From RGIG5612 sp045600845 (lineage in GTDB: Bacteria; Bacillota; Clostridia; Lachnospirales; Lachnospiraceae): a stretch of DNA of 53,788 nucleotides. Each line of letters opens with the position of its first letter. The first letter of the stretch is position 1. A program made the translations under genes and the position numbers. Shown here one piece after another: positions 7,411-15,791 of the stretch. The stretch spans positions 1 through 53,788 of the forward strand of contig JAZRYR010000022.1 in assembly GCA_045600845.1 (NCBI GenBank), in the 5' to 3' direction. Under the pieces are notes generated by a model that ran no database searches, was not told the DNA's origin, and was given only the letters and a program-made list of their open reading frames with translations.

Positions 7411-7451
7411 TTGAATACTTGTTCCTTTGAACATTTGAATATTTGTTCAAT
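7411..7451. promoter_or_regulatory. probable ArsR operator region
   Basis: Two related copies occur: TTGAATACTTGTTC (7411-7424) and TTGAACATTTGAATATTTGTTCAA (7428-7451), the latter an inverted repeat with TTGAACA/TGTTCAA ends. They lie just downstream of the promoter at 7464-7491 and match the ATTTGAA-type pattern bound by ArsR/SmtB repressors. Confidence 0.65.
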
Positions 7452-7463
7452 TATTATGTTCTA

Positions 7464-7491
7464 ATTTTACACAACTCATATTAAAAGTCAA
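7464..7491 (-). promoter_or_regulatory. promoter of the arsR-feoB operon
   Basis: On the minus strand there is TTGACT (7486-7491), a 16-bp spacer and TAAAAT (7464-7469). The expected start lies next to the operator copies. Confidence 0.65.
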
Positions 7492-7679
7492 TTAATGTTT
7501 GCAGAAATGGAATATCTTCAGATGTTAACGCAAAAAAGTGGAATTTAAAGAGTCCATAAATGCTAAAAAATCAAAATTTGAAGGGTCAACAATCTCCAAA
7601 AACATAATAAAGGAATTTCTAAATATAATCTTTTGAGTAACACATTATTTACAATGGCATTATTGGGAAGCATTAGCCC

Positions 7680-7858
7680 AAAAAGGCGGTCTTATTAGAA
7701 ATAATGGCCTTAATTTTGACCAAAATTGAGCCAAATACTATAATTCTGGCCATGATTTCTCCAAAAGTAGACCAAAATATTAAGAAAGCCTGAAATTCTG
7801 GGCAAAAACGAGCCCAGAATTTCACGATTATTTGAGATATTGGGCTTTGCAACATATG
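7680..7858. repeat. dispersed intergenic hairpin repeat, copy 1
   Basis: A non-coding stretch of about 180 bp resembles 28690-28866 on the same strand. The best conserved part is a stem GAAATTCTGGGC/GCCCAGAATTTC (7792-7803 and 7812-7823) followed by CACGATTATTTGAGATATTGGG. The rest of 7492-7990 holds no gene I can support. Confidence 0.7.
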
Positions 7859-7908
7859 GTAGGTATGTTATCAGTAAAAATGCCACAGGCATCCTTTTTC
7901 ATACGTGC

Positions 7909-7934
7909 AAAGAGGCGGGTTAATCCCCACCTCT
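7909..7934 (-). terminator. possible terminator of pyruvate carboxylase
   Basis: The stem AGAGGTGGG/CCCGCCTCT, read on the minus strand, has a short loop and a weak T-tail. It lies about 57 bp after the pyc stop. Confidence 0.45.
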
Positions 7935-7990
7935 CATTTTTGATAATCTGAAATATTTTATGCTGTTTTTCACATGTATTACAGAAGATA

Positions 7991-10900
7991 TTATGCCTTA
8001 ATCTTGATCAGTAATTGTCCGGCCTTGACCGTATCATTCAGTTTAACCAATACTTCTTCAACCGTACCAGCCATTCTGGAAGTGACGGATGTTTCCATCT
8101 TCATAGCTTCAATAACGGCCAGAATATCGTTTTCTTTTACAACATCGCCAACCTTCACGTTCACCTTGGATACTGCACCTGGAATGGAAGCTCCGATTTC
8201 ACTCTTATCGGAAGGGTCTGCCATTTGAACAGCTACGATATTCTTTGAAGCGGTATTATCCTTTACCTTTACGTCACGGAGAGAACCATTCAGTTCAAAG
8301 TGAACGGTACGGTAACCATCTTCGTCCAGATCGCCCTTGCCCAGGTATTTAATAACCAGCGTCTTACCATCTTCAATGTTTACTTTATTGGTTTCACCAA
8401 CAGCCAGTCCATGGAAGAACACATGGCTTCCTAATCTGGTAATATAACCATACTCTTTTCTCTTCTTGTAGAAATCTTCTACAACCTTCGGGAACATTAC
8501 CCAGCTTACCAGGTCTCGATCCGTAATCTGGTCTTCGTCCTTAAATTCCTTCAGGTGGTCATGAACGGATTCATAATCGATAGGATCCAATAAGTCTCCA
8601 GGACGGCAGGTGATCGGTTCTTCGCCTTTCAGAACTACCTTCTGGATGTCTTCCGGGAAGCCCCAGGTAGGCTGACCCATCATCCCCTTAAAATAACTTA
8701 CAACACTGTCAGGGAAAGCCAGTCCTGCGCCTCTTTCCACGATATTTTCCGGAGTCAGCTCATTCTGAACCATGAATATAGCTAAATCTCCGACCATCTT
8801 GGAGGAAGGAGTAACTTTTACAATATCTCCCAACATCTGGTTTACGGTTACGAACATTTCTCTTACTTCGTTGAATCTATGACCTAAACCTAAGCTCTGT
8901 ACCTGCGGCCGAAGGTTTGTATACTGTCCACCAGGAATTTCGTAACGATAAATATCCGTTAATGGAGTCTTCAATTCCGATTCAAAAGAATCGTAACGGA
9001 GACGGATGTCTTCCCAGTACTCGCTTAACGGCTCTAACTGATGAATATTCAGACCCGTATCTCTTTCTGTGCCTTTCAGTGCCGAAACAACGGAGTTCAT
9101 AGACGGCTGGCTGGTCAGTCCGGACATGGAAGAAATTGCCAGATCGACAATGTCTACGCCAGCTTCTGCCGCCATAAGTAAGGAAGCAACCTGTGTACCG
9201 GATGTATCATGGGTATGCAGATGGATTGGAATACCGATTTCATCCTTCAGGGCCTTTATCAGCTTCTTCGCAGCGTAAGGTTTCAGCAGGCCGGACATAT
9301 CCTTAATACATAAGGTATGGGCGCCATGTTTCTCTAATTCCTTTGCCATATTTACATAGTATTCCAACGTGTATCTGTCTTTTCTTGGATCAGAAACATC
9401 GCCTGTATAACACATGGTAGCTTCCAGAATCTTATTCTGTTTCAGAACTTCCTCCATAGCTACTTCCATGTTTGGAATCCAGTTCAGGGAATCAAATACA
9501 CGGAATACATCGATTCCACCCTTTGCACTTTCTTCGATAAACTTACGTACCTGATTATCCGGATAGCTGGAATATCCAAGAAGGTTGGAACCACGGAGCA
9601 GCATCTGAAACATAACATTTGGAATAGCCTCTCTGAGCCAATCCAGTCTTTCCCATGGATCTTCATAGAGGAAACGGTAAGCGGTATCAAAAGTAGCGCC
9701 ACCCCACATCTCAAAGGAGAAGGCATCCGCAAGAATTTCTGCCATAGCATCCGCACCCTTAACCATATCTCTGGTACGTACACGGGTCGCCAATAAACTC
9801 TGATGGGCATCTCGCATGGTTGTATCGGTAACAAGCAATTTCTTTTGGTTGAGAACCCAATCTCTGACTGCTTCCGGACCTTTTTCATCCAAGAACTGTT
9901 TTAATCCAGCTTTCGGAGGCTGTCCACTGGTCTGTACGAAACGAGGCGTATCATAAAGTTTGCGGCCAGAGGTCGGATCATTAACTACGATGTTACCAAT
10001 ATATTTCAGCATACGGGTCGCTCTGTCTTTGCTTCCCGGTAAGTTGAATAATTCCGGAGTATCATCAATAAATTTTGTATAACACTTCCCACTGAGGAAA
10101 ACATCATTGGTAAGAATATTACTTAAGAAACCAACATTAGTTTTAACACCACGAATGGTTGTTTCTGTAATCGCACGGAGAGCTTTTCGAACAGCTCCTG
10201 TAAAAGTAGCATCAAAACAGGTGACTTTTACCAGAAGGCTATCGTAGTACGGAGTGATAACCGAACCAACATAGGTATTGGCACCATCTAAACGTACGCC
10301 ATTACCGCCGGAAGAACGGTATGCCGTAATCTTTCCTGTGTCCGGAGCAAAATTATTGGCAGGGTCTTCCGTAGTGATACGACACTGGATTGCAAAGCCA
10401 CGAGCCGTAACGTCTTCCTGACTTGCAATACCAATCATCGGATCCGAAAGAGGAGCTCCGTCAGCTACCAGAATCTGTGCACGGACTAAATCGATACCGG
10501 TAACCATTTCCGTTACGGTATGCTCCACCTGAATACGTGGGTTCATTTCGATGAAATAATGTTTTCCAGTACTCTGATCAACCAGGAATTCTACGGTTCC
10601 TGCGTTTTCATAATTAACTTCTTTTGCAATTTTAACTGCATCTGCGCAGATAGAATCACGAATGTCTTTCGAAAGCGACCAGGCAGGAGTAAATTCTACT
10701 ACTTTCTGGTATCTTCTCTGTAAAGAGCAGTCACGTTCAAATAAATGAACGGTATTGCCATATTTATCCGCTAAAATCTGAACCTCAATATGCTTCGGTT
10801 CCACAAGGAATTTCTCAATAAAAATATTATCGTTACCAAAAGCTTTTCTTGCCTCGGACTGAACCAGTTCAAAGGCAGGCTTTACTTCTTCTTCACTGAA

Positions 10901-11428
10901 GCAGCTTCTCATGCCTCTTCCTCCGCCACCGGCAGCAGCTTTCAAAATAATTGGAAATCCATATTCAATGGCCTTGGCCAATGCTTCGTCAGCATCTTTC
11001 AGCGGTTCTTTGCTTCCAGGAATGGTCGGCACATTACATTTTAATGCCATTTCCTTTGCAGAAAGTTTATCTCCCATCTGTCCCAGAACCGTGGAGTTTG
11101 GTCCGATGAAAATAATCCCGGCATCTTCGCAAGCTTTCGCAAAATCTGCATTCTCTGCCAAAAAGCCGTAGCCCGGATGAATCGCATCTACATTTTTTCT
11201 CTTTGCTAAATCAACAATCTCATCAATAGCCAGATATGCTCCCAGAGGGCTTAAGCTTTCACCAATCATATAAGCTTCATCTGCCTTGATACGATGTTCG
11301 CTGTAAATATCCTCTTTTGAATAAACTGCAACCGTGTTCAGGCCTAAGTCATAGCAGGCTCTGATAACACGGGTAGCGATTTCGCCTCGGTTCGCAACAA
11401 GTACTTTTTTAATCTTTTTTGTCTCCAT
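7991..11428 (-). CDS. pyc: pyruvate carboxylase
   Basis: This protein of about 1145 residues converts pyruvate, bicarbonate and ATP to oxaloacetate, an anaplerotic step. The biotin carboxylase domain is N-terminal (KVLVANRGEIATRVIRAC, HPGYGFLAENADFA, the ATP-grasp loop AAAGGGGRGMR, EMNPRIQVEHTVTE). The carboxyltransferase domain follows from about 525 (DTTMRDAHQSLLATRVRT, EMWGGATFDTAYRF). The biotinyl domain is C-terminal, with the modified Lys in EAMKMETS. I start at ATG 11428 after GGAGGT; a TTG four codons earlier lies inside that ribosome site. The length is normal for a single-chain enzyme. Biotin protein ligase is encoded just upstream, which fits the need to biotinylate this protein. 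Confidence 0.97.
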   Translation of the reverse strand: METKKIKKVLVANRGEIATRVIRACYDLGLNTVAVYSKEDIYSEHRIKADEAYMIGESLSPLGAYLAIDEIVDLAKRKNVDAIHPGYGFLAENADFAKACEDAGIIFIGPNSTVLGQMGDKLSAKEMALKCNVPTIPGSKEPLKDADEALAKAIEYGFPIILKAAAGGGGRGMRSCFSEEEVKPAFELVQSEARKAFGNDNIFIEKFLVEPKHIEVQILADKYGNTVHLFERDCSLQRRYQKVVEFTPAWSLSKDIRDSICADAVKIAKEVNYENAGTVEFLVDQSTGKHYFIEMNPRIQVEHTVTEMVTGIDLVRAQILVADGAPLSDPMIGIASQEDVTARGFAIQCRITTEDPANNFAPDTGKITAYRSSGGNGVRLDGANTYVGSVITPYYDSLLVKVTCFDATFTGAVRKALRAITETTIRGVKTNVGFLSNILTNDVFLSGKCYTKFIDDTPELFNLPGSKDRATRMLKYIGNIVVNDPTSGRKLYDTPRFVQTSGQPPKAGLKQFLDEKGPEAVRDWVLNQKKLLVTDTTMRDAHQSLLATRVRTRDMVKGADAMAEILADAFSFEMWGGATFDTAYRFLYEDPWERLDWLREAIPNVMFQMLLRGSNLLGYSSYPDNQVRKFIEESAKGGIDVFRVFDSLNWIPNMEVAMEEVLKQNKILEATMCYTGDVSDPRKDRYTLEYYVNMAKELEKHGAHTLCIKDMSGLLKPYAAKKLIKALKDEIGIPIHLHTHDTSGTQVASLLMAAEAGVDIVDLAISSMSGLTSQPSMNSVVSALKGTERDTGLNIHQLEPLSEYWEDIRLRYDSFESELKTPLTDIYRYEIPGGQYTNLRPQVQSLGLGHRFNEVREMFVTVNQMLGDIVKVTPSSKMVGDLAIFMVQNELTPENIVERGAGLAFPDSVVSYFKGMMGQPTWGFPEDIQKVVLKGEEPITCRPGDLLDPIDYESVHDHLKEFKDEDQITDRDLVSWVMFPKVVEDFYKKRKEYGYITRLGSHVFFHGLAVGETNKVNIEDGKTLVIKYLGKGDLDEDGYRTVHFELNGSLRDVKVKDNTASKNIVAVQMADPSDKSEIGASIPGAVSKVNVKVGDVVKENDILAVIEAMKMETSVTSRMAGTVEEVLVKLNDTVKAGQLLIKIKA

Positions 11429-11562
11429 TTTGACCTCCAAGATAAGCTTTGATAACGTGTCTAGTCTAAACTATTTTATCATGAATGGACTTTTATTCCT
11501 ATTAAAATTGTTTGAATATTTATACAAAATTCATACATTATTGACTGTTTTTTTAGTATAAA

Positions 11563-12171
11563 TCACAAGATATTATGCAATTCCTGTATTATTGCAGCAC
11601 AAAGGAATTCTTTTTCTACAGTTTTTCCAGTTAATTTTTTCAGATTGGCAGCATTCACCAGTTCTCCGGACAATTCATTTTCCAGATTAATCCCGATGCC
11701 AAAAATCAAGAAAATATCATCATTATGAGGAACTGCCTCCATAAGGATTCCGCAGATTTTTTTATCCTTCAGATAAATGTCATTGGGCAATTTTATTTGA
11801 AAAGGCTCTCCGTACAGTTTTTTAAGAGCATTTCGAACTGCTTCCCCTGCCTGAACCGGATATTGCAAAAGCCTCTCTCCCAATTGGAAAACGGCTTGGC
11901 TATTTTCGTCCGCTTCTTCCGTTATTTTATTGAACGTAGCAGGACTCACTTTCAAGCAAACGCTCATGTAAAGACCACCATCATTGCTCTCAAAGGTCCG
12001 ATCAAACCTTCCTTTTCCAGCTGTCTGAACTCTTGCCGTTACCAGACATTCTTTTCCGGACAGCGCATATTCCTTTGCGGTAAGATTGGTGGAATCCACG
12101 CAATTGAGAATCGTAATTTCTCCATGGAATCCAGTATGTTTCAATAATTTTACCAGTTTTTCTTTATCCAT
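11563..12171 (-). CDS. birA: biotin--protein ligase, class I without HTH domain
   Basis: This 202-residue ligase joins biotin to the Lys of biotin carrier domains. Visible motifs are VDSTN near the N-terminus, QTAGKGRFDRTFES (the biotin/AMP loop, usually GRGRxGR; here only GKGRFDR) and KLPNDIYLKDKKICGILMEA (the KWPND...GIL motif). No N-terminal helix-turn-helix is present, so it should not double as a repressor. It lies upstream of pyc on the same strand with a gap of about 135 bp, consistent with a shared role. The altered glycine-rich loop is unusual, but the other motifs are intact. Confidence 0.88.
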   Translation of the reverse strand: MDKEKLVKLLKHTGFHGEITILNCVDSTNLTAKEYALSGKECLVTARVQTAGKGRFDRTFESNDGGLYMSVCLKVSPATFNKITEEADENSQAVFQLGERLLQYPVQAGEAVRNALKKLYGEPFQIKLPNDIYLKDKKICGILMEAVPHNDDIFLIFGIGINLENELSGELVNAANLKKLTGKTVEKEFLCAAIIQELHNIL

Positions 12172-12205
12172 AAATAATCCCTTTGGGATTGCATAATGTA
12201 CTTAA

Positions 12206-12236
12206 TCAAAAAGGGTATGCTTTTTTAAGCATACCC
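12206..12236 (-). terminator. terminator of the STAS/anti-sigma operon
   Basis: The stem GGGTATGCTT/AAGCATACCC has a 4-nt loop and a TTTTT tail on the minus strand. It lies just after the stop at 12244. Confidence 0.85.
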
Positions 12237-12243
12237 GAAACAA

Positions 12244-13422
12244 TCAGAATTCTAAGGTGTCTACGCGCAAGAGGAGTTCATCAAGAGTATTCTGGCAATA
12301 TTCCAGTCTTTCCTTTCCTTCTTCCCCATCAAAAAATCCTCTTTTGCCGTAATGATTAATGCATCTTACAACAGCCATAAGCCAGATTTTATCCGAAACC
12401 GTATCAATGATGGCTTCATCTTCTGTTCCCAGATAAGCCGGAATAAATGCTTTCCATACTTTTAAAGCGGTATCAGCATCGATTCCCGTAAATTCCTTTA
12501 CGACCTCCGGATCTACCATCGCTTGTCCAACATAAGTAAAGAAAACATTCATCAGGTCAAAAATCGGATGGCCGTGAGATAAGGTGTCCATGTCGATCAG
12601 AAGAGTCTCTCCATTCTGCATCATAAGATTATTGGTATGGTAATCTCCATGAATCATAGTTAAGGTATCCGGCAGCTGCTCAACAAGAGAACGGATCTGC
12701 TTCAAAGTTTCTTCGGAAAGGAACTGCAGATTTGCAATAATATCCAGCCATTTCCAAACATTTTTTTTAGCATCCGGCATATCACTTGCTTTCACCGGGG
12801 TATCGTGAATCTGACGTAATAAATAAGCATATTCTTTTGCATATTTCTCTAAATTGTCCGGATCTTCCACAATCAGCTGAGAGAAAGACTTTGCATCTAA
12901 AAGCTCAAATACGGAGCCAAAACTATCGCCAACCTTGACAACATCATAAGAAATCGCCGTTGGAATTCCAAGAACAAAAGCCTTTCTAGCCAGTTCTCTC
13001 TCTTTATGGATATCTGCAAGACTGTCTGGGTCATTATATACTTTAATGATGGTATCTTCATTTAAACGATAAACCGTGCCTTTCGCACCTTTACCAATAA
13101 TTTCGCAACCATCAACGCTCATCTTTCGATAAGCTTTTTCAATGGTCAGAACCTCTGTAAATCCGGTCATGTCAAAGATTTCATAAACGTCTGAAGAAAC
13201 ATTAATAACTTTTAAGGAAGGCTCTTTTTTCTTCAATCTCAGAACAACTCTTAATCCGGCACTGGAAATATAAGCCAGTTTTTCTCCATCCAGTAATAAC
13301 TCGTCAAAAGTAGATTGTTCGATAATTTCATCAATTTCTTTTTCGAAATCATTTGCATTATTCGAATCTACCCTTTCAGTTAAGTTTATGATAAGAACTC
13401 CATTTTCAACTTTTGAATCCAT
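12244..13422 (-). CDS. STAS domain fused to a phosphotransferase-type kinase domain
   Basis: The 392-residue protein has an N-terminal STAS domain (1-100) with the phospho-acceptor motif YISSAGLRVVLRL, and a C-terminal APH/choline-kinase-like domain of the TIGR02172 type (about 105-392). The kinase part has the nucleotide loop IGKGAKGTVYRL, catalytic HGDYHTNNLM and metal-binding LIDMDTLSHG. It is the last gene of a three-gene operon with an RsbW-like ATPase and a separate STAS protein. In partner switching the STAS serine is phosphorylated by the ATPase, which in turn releases or binds a partner. What the kinase domain phosphorylates is unknown. No sigma factor gene is adjacent. Confidence 0.82.
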   Translation of the reverse strand: MDSKVENGVLIINLTERVDSNNANDFEKEIDEIIEQSTFDELLLDGEKLAYISSAGLRVVLRLKKKEPSLKVINVSSDVYEIFDMTGFTEVLTIEKAYRKMSVDGCEIIGKGAKGTVYRLNEDTIIKVYNDPDSLADIHKERELARKAFVLGIPTAISYDVVKVGDSFGSVFELLDAKSFSQLIVEDPDNLEKYAKEYAYLLRQIHDTPVKASDMPDAKKNVWKWLDIIANLQFLSEETLKQIRSLVEQLPDTLTMIHGDYHTNNLMMQNGETLLIDMDTLSHGHPIFDLMNVFFTYVGQAMVDPEVVKEFTGIDADTALKVWKAFIPAYLGTEDEAIIDTVSDKIWLMAVVRCINHYGKRGFFDGEEGKERLEYCQNTLDELLLRVDTLEF

Positions 13423-13440
13423 GTAATAAATACCTCGTGG

Positions 13441-13896
13441 TTAATTTTTTATTTTTTTGATAATCGTTAATATATTTTCTCCGTCTTTGTTTTCATATAA
13501 AACATCGTCAGCAATCTGTTTTACCATGAAAATACCAAGTCCACCAATTCTCCGTTTTTCCGCAGGAAGGGTTACATCCGGGTCATCTTTTTCCAATGGA
13601 TTAAATGGAATTCCCTGATCAATAAAGGTTATGGCTACCGTTCCATCTTCCGGAAGAAATCCAACTCCTACAACAACTTCCCCACCTTTATTATCATAGC
13701 CGTACTGCACAATATTTACATAAATTTCCTCAATCGCTATGGCCATTTTTAATATTACCTTCATCGGACAGGAAAGATTTTCCAATGCTTCTTCAATAAA
13801 CGCAGACACAGCCGGAAGCATCTCTACCGATGCCCCAAAAGATTGTTCAACCCATATCCTGTTGTTATCCAGTTTTGCACAACAGTTTACCAACAT
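13441..13896 (-). CDS. RsbW-like anti-sigma factor / serine kinase
   Basis: This 151-residue GHKL-fold ATPase has the N-box AIAIEEIYVNIVQYGY, the G1 box FIDQGIPFNPL and the G2 box GGLGIFMVKQIADDV. This is the anti-sigma kinase (HATPase_c_2) pattern. Proteins of this type phosphorylate a STAS antagonist and sequester a sigma factor or other target. It is translated 12 bp after the upstream STAS gene and 18 bp before the STAS-kinase gene, so all three are probably co-expressed. The target is not visible locally, and it may control something other than sigma. Confidence 0.85.
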   Translation of the reverse strand: MLVNCCAKLDNNRIWVEQSFGASVEMLPAVSAFIEEALENLSCPMKVILKMAIAIEEIYVNIVQYGYDNKGGEVVVGVGFLPEDGTVAITFIDQGIPFNPLEKDDPDVTLPAEKRRIGGLGIFMVKQIADDVLYENKDGENILTIIKKIKN

Positions 13897-13908
13897 AACT
13901 CTATCCTT

Positions 13909-14205
13909 TTATTCAATCGTAAAAATATCGGAAAAACCAGTAACATCAAATAACTCTTCGACCTCATCCTTTAAATGAAGAATTTTAATATTCAAAAATC
14001 CTTCATTTTTGTTTCTGGTTGAAAGAAGTACACGAAAACCTGCAGATGAAATATAATCCAGTTCTTCAAAATCAAAGATCAGGTTTTCAATTCCCGGCAC
14101 AGTTTCTAAAACCGCCTTTTCCAAATCTGCAGAAGTAATGGTGTCCAGTCTTCCGATAACCTTTAAAGTAGCTGTTTTTCCTTCTTGTAATTTAATGATT
14201 TCCAT
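13909..14205 (-). CDS. STAS-domain anti-sigma factor antagonist
   Basis: This 98-residue single-domain STAS protein of SpoIIAA/RsbV type carries the conserved DYISSAGFRVLLSTRN motif, whose Ser is the phosphorylation site. It begins after TAGGAGG and is the first gene of the operon. It is the likely substrate of the downstream RsbW-like kinase. A TAGAAT -10 element with an approximate TTCAAA -35 lies 30-60 bp upstream. Confidence 0.9.
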   Translation of the reverse strand: MEIIKLQEGKTATLKVIGRLDTITSADLEKAVLETVPGIENLIFDFEELDYISSAGFRVLLSTRNKNEGFLNIKILHLKDEVEELFDVTGFSDIFTIE

Positions 14206-14293
14206 ACGCTAACCCTCCTATAGGTATTTTATATTCTACCATACAATTGGTGAAAATTTGAAGAAAATCCTAAAAATTTTTTTAAAAAAAATA

Positions 14294-14321
14294 TTGTATT
14301 TTATAGACTTTATGATATAAT
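14294..14321 (+). promoter_or_regulatory. promoter of tRNA-Leu
   Basis: TTGTAT (14294-14299), a 16-bp spacer and a perfect TATAAT (14316-14321) lie 26 bp before the tRNA. Confidence 0.75.
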
Positions 14322-14347
14322 ACTTATTGCGCGACTTTTGACGCCCT

Positions 14348-14431
14348 GCGGAGGTGTCGGAACTGGCAGACGAGCAAGACTAAGGATCTTGTGCTGGCTA
14401 CAGCGTGTGGGTTCAAGTCCCATCCTCCGCA
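14348..14431 (+). tRNA. tRNA-Leu(AAG)
   Basis: The 84-nt gene has acceptor strands GCGGAGG/CCTCCGC, a D-arm, an anticodon stem CAAGA/TCTTG with loop CTAAGGA (anticodon AAG), a long variable arm as expected for leucine, and a T-arm with GTTCAAGTC. The 3' CCA is not encoded. The 3' end is the integration site of the downstream island. Confidence 0.93.
14410..14431 (+). repeat. left direct repeat (attL) of the tRNA-Leu island
   Basis: The 22 bases from GGTTCAAG to TCCGCA at the 3' end of tRNA-Leu are identical to 25667-25688. The two copies bound an 11.3-kb island. Confidence 0.9.
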
Positions 14432-14440
14432 CTTTTTTTG

Positions 14441-14480
14441 AAAAAAGCCTTTAAAATCAATGATTTCGGGGCTTTTTTTT
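14441..14480 (+). terminator. terminator after tRNA-Leu
   Basis: The stem AAAAAAGCC/GGCTTTTTT continues into eight T. It lies just inside the island, so the element brought its own terminator for the tRNA. Confidence 0.75.
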
Positions 14481-15041
14481 ATCCCGCAAATTGAAGAATT
14501 ACGGGTGACCGCGGGTGACCTTCCTGTTTTTCCAGGAATTTGTCCCATTTTTCAGCAGTTTCTCCTATATAATCATCTGCTGTTGCAAACGTGTAATGGT
14601 TCAGGTTTGTCGAAACGGAATGACCAAGTATCTTTTCCGAATTGATTCCCAGTTACAGTGGTCAAATGCTCTGCATAAGGACTCTTTCTAATGACATCCG
14701 CATCCGCTTCTGGATTACGGGAGAAATTCTGCTGAGAATGGATGTGGATATCCATTAATGTCGTATTTACTCTTCTGTACACGTTCCCATAAGTAAGCAC
14801 TGATTTTCTTTAATTCGTCCGGCTGGAACGCTTTCTCTTCCGGCTTCTTTACTCTTGTGTCACACTGCTTTAAGAAGGCCGTGTTATTCTTTGGTAGCGG
14901 GTTCGACTCCACTAAATGCTGCTTTGGAGAAGTGGCATAGTCGAATATCAGGTTGAGAAGTCCTTTTAGTCTCAGGAGACGTTTCTTGGTTATATTGCGT
15001 TCTTTGCATACATTCATTATGTAAATCTCAAGGTCTTCCAT
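14479..15041 (-). pseudogene. island tyrosine integrase, deleted and frameshifted
   Basis: The N-terminal part (15041-14715) reads as an integrase core-binding domain (ITKKRLLRLKGLLNLIFDY and EEKAFQPDELKKISAYLWERV) and stops early. A later piece in another frame contains ADVIRKSPYAEHLTT. The C-terminal piece has LGHSVSTNLNHYTFATAD, the His and nucleophilic Tyr motifs, followed by a stop at 14479. The segment that should carry catalytic Arg I and HxxR is missing. It lies next to attL, the normal place for the integrase, so the island probably can no longer excise by its own enzyme. Confidence 0.82.
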
Positions 15042-15052
15042 GTACAGTTTCC

Positions 15053-15220
15053 TTATAATTCTAATTCTTTTCTTTGAATGCTCATATTTTCTTTTAGAGC
15101 ACCACCCGAACTTATTGTATCAAATTTGAGTTTTTTCTTCAAAATATTTTTCTCATCATCCAGAAGTTCTAATTCCAGTATGATTTTTTCAATATCGGCA
15201 TTATTTTTCTTTTTTTTCAT
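15053..15220 (-). CDS. small lysine-rich protein upstream of the dead integrase
   Basis: This 55-residue protein (MKKKKNNADIEKIILELELLDDEKNILKKKLKF...) is predicted to be mostly helical and coiled-coil-like. It starts after AAAGGAA and ends 11 bp before the integrase start. Small helical genes are often found directly before integrases of clostridial elements. I do not recognise the family and prefer this start over an upstream one without a ribosome site. Confidence 0.45.
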   Translation of the reverse strand: MKKKKNNADIEKIILELELLDDEKNILKKKLKFDTISSGGALKENMSIQRKELEL

Positions 15221-15355
15221 ATTTCCTTTTGTTATTTTAATGACAAAAGTTATATGTCCGATATTTTTATTTATTAAATTTGTATATGAGAAAAAATCAC
15301 CAATAGACAAAAAATATCCTCTGTGAAAATCTATAATATATTGTAAGAAACAATA

Positions 15356-15391
15356 AAAAAGAGTCACCTCATCATTGATAGCGACTCTTTT
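15356..15391 (-). terminator. terminator after the 38-residue peptide gene
   Basis: The stem AAAAGAGTC/GACTCTTTT has a 17-nt loop and a T-run on the minus strand, directly after the peptide stop. Confidence 0.75.
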
Positions 15392-15507
15392 CATAAATAA
15401 AAATATATAGACAACGGATCATCTTCTCTTGGATTGCCCGCCACGATAATGTCATTCCAGTCAAATTCCTGTACCTCCGTGAAAGGGCTCTGATATTTCT
15501 TTTTCAT
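15391..15507 (-). CDS. 38-residue peptide, MKKKYxSP type
   Basis: The peptide MKKKYQSPFTEVQEFDWNDIIVAGNP... starts after AAGAAGG with 8-9 bp spacing and ends in its own terminator. The pattern MKKxYxxP followed by an acidic stretch and a short tail recalls the many tiny, poorly understood peptides of Lachnospiraceae, some of which are ribosomal-peptide precursors. No maturation enzyme is adjacent. It lies 285 bp downstream of the surface-protein operon on the same strand, separated by terminators. Confidence 0.5.
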   Translation of the reverse strand: MKKKYQSPFTEVQEFDWNDIIVAGNPREDDPLSIYFYL

Positions 15508-15513
15508 ATGCTG

Positions 15514-15660
15514 CTACCTTCTTATCGTATGATCGGTTTCTTTCAGATAATTTATTAATTCAGTACAACACAGCAAACAGAAAATGTTCTCGCAAGTCAT
15601 GGTTAGAACTTTTTCTTTCCGTTCCGTATGCTGTTCTAACGCAACATTTGTATAGCCCAT
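15514..15660 (-). CDS. 48-residue ORF coupled to the 38-residue peptide
   Basis: The frame MGYTNVALEQHTERKEKVL... contains a Cys-rich centre (CENIFCLLCC) and ends six bases before the start of the 38-residue peptide, whose ribosome site it contains. It lacks a good ribosome site of its own. It may be a real small gene, a remnant of a larger one, or a translated leader. A GC-rich hairpin with seven T (about 15665-15690, minus strand) lies just upstream. Confidence 0.25.
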   Translation of the reverse strand: MGYTNVALEQHTERKEKVLTMTCENIFCLLCCTELINYLKETDHTIRR

Positions 15661-15723
15661 CACCTAAAAAAACCGGCTGAGGCCGTTGAATGCAGCAGAT
15701 CCACCCTTCGTTGACAGATTTTT

Positions 15724-15766
15724 TTTAACAGACTGTTGCAGCTCTATGCCACAACAGTCTGTTAAA
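15724..15766 (-). terminator. terminator of the surface-protein operon
   Basis: The perfect 15-bp stem TTTAACAGACTGTTG/CAACAGTCTGTTAAA has a 13-nt loop and a T-rich tail on the minus strand. It lies 25 bp after the stop at 15792. Confidence 0.88.
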
Positions 15767-15791
15767 TTATTACTTATTTTTGTTACTCAGA

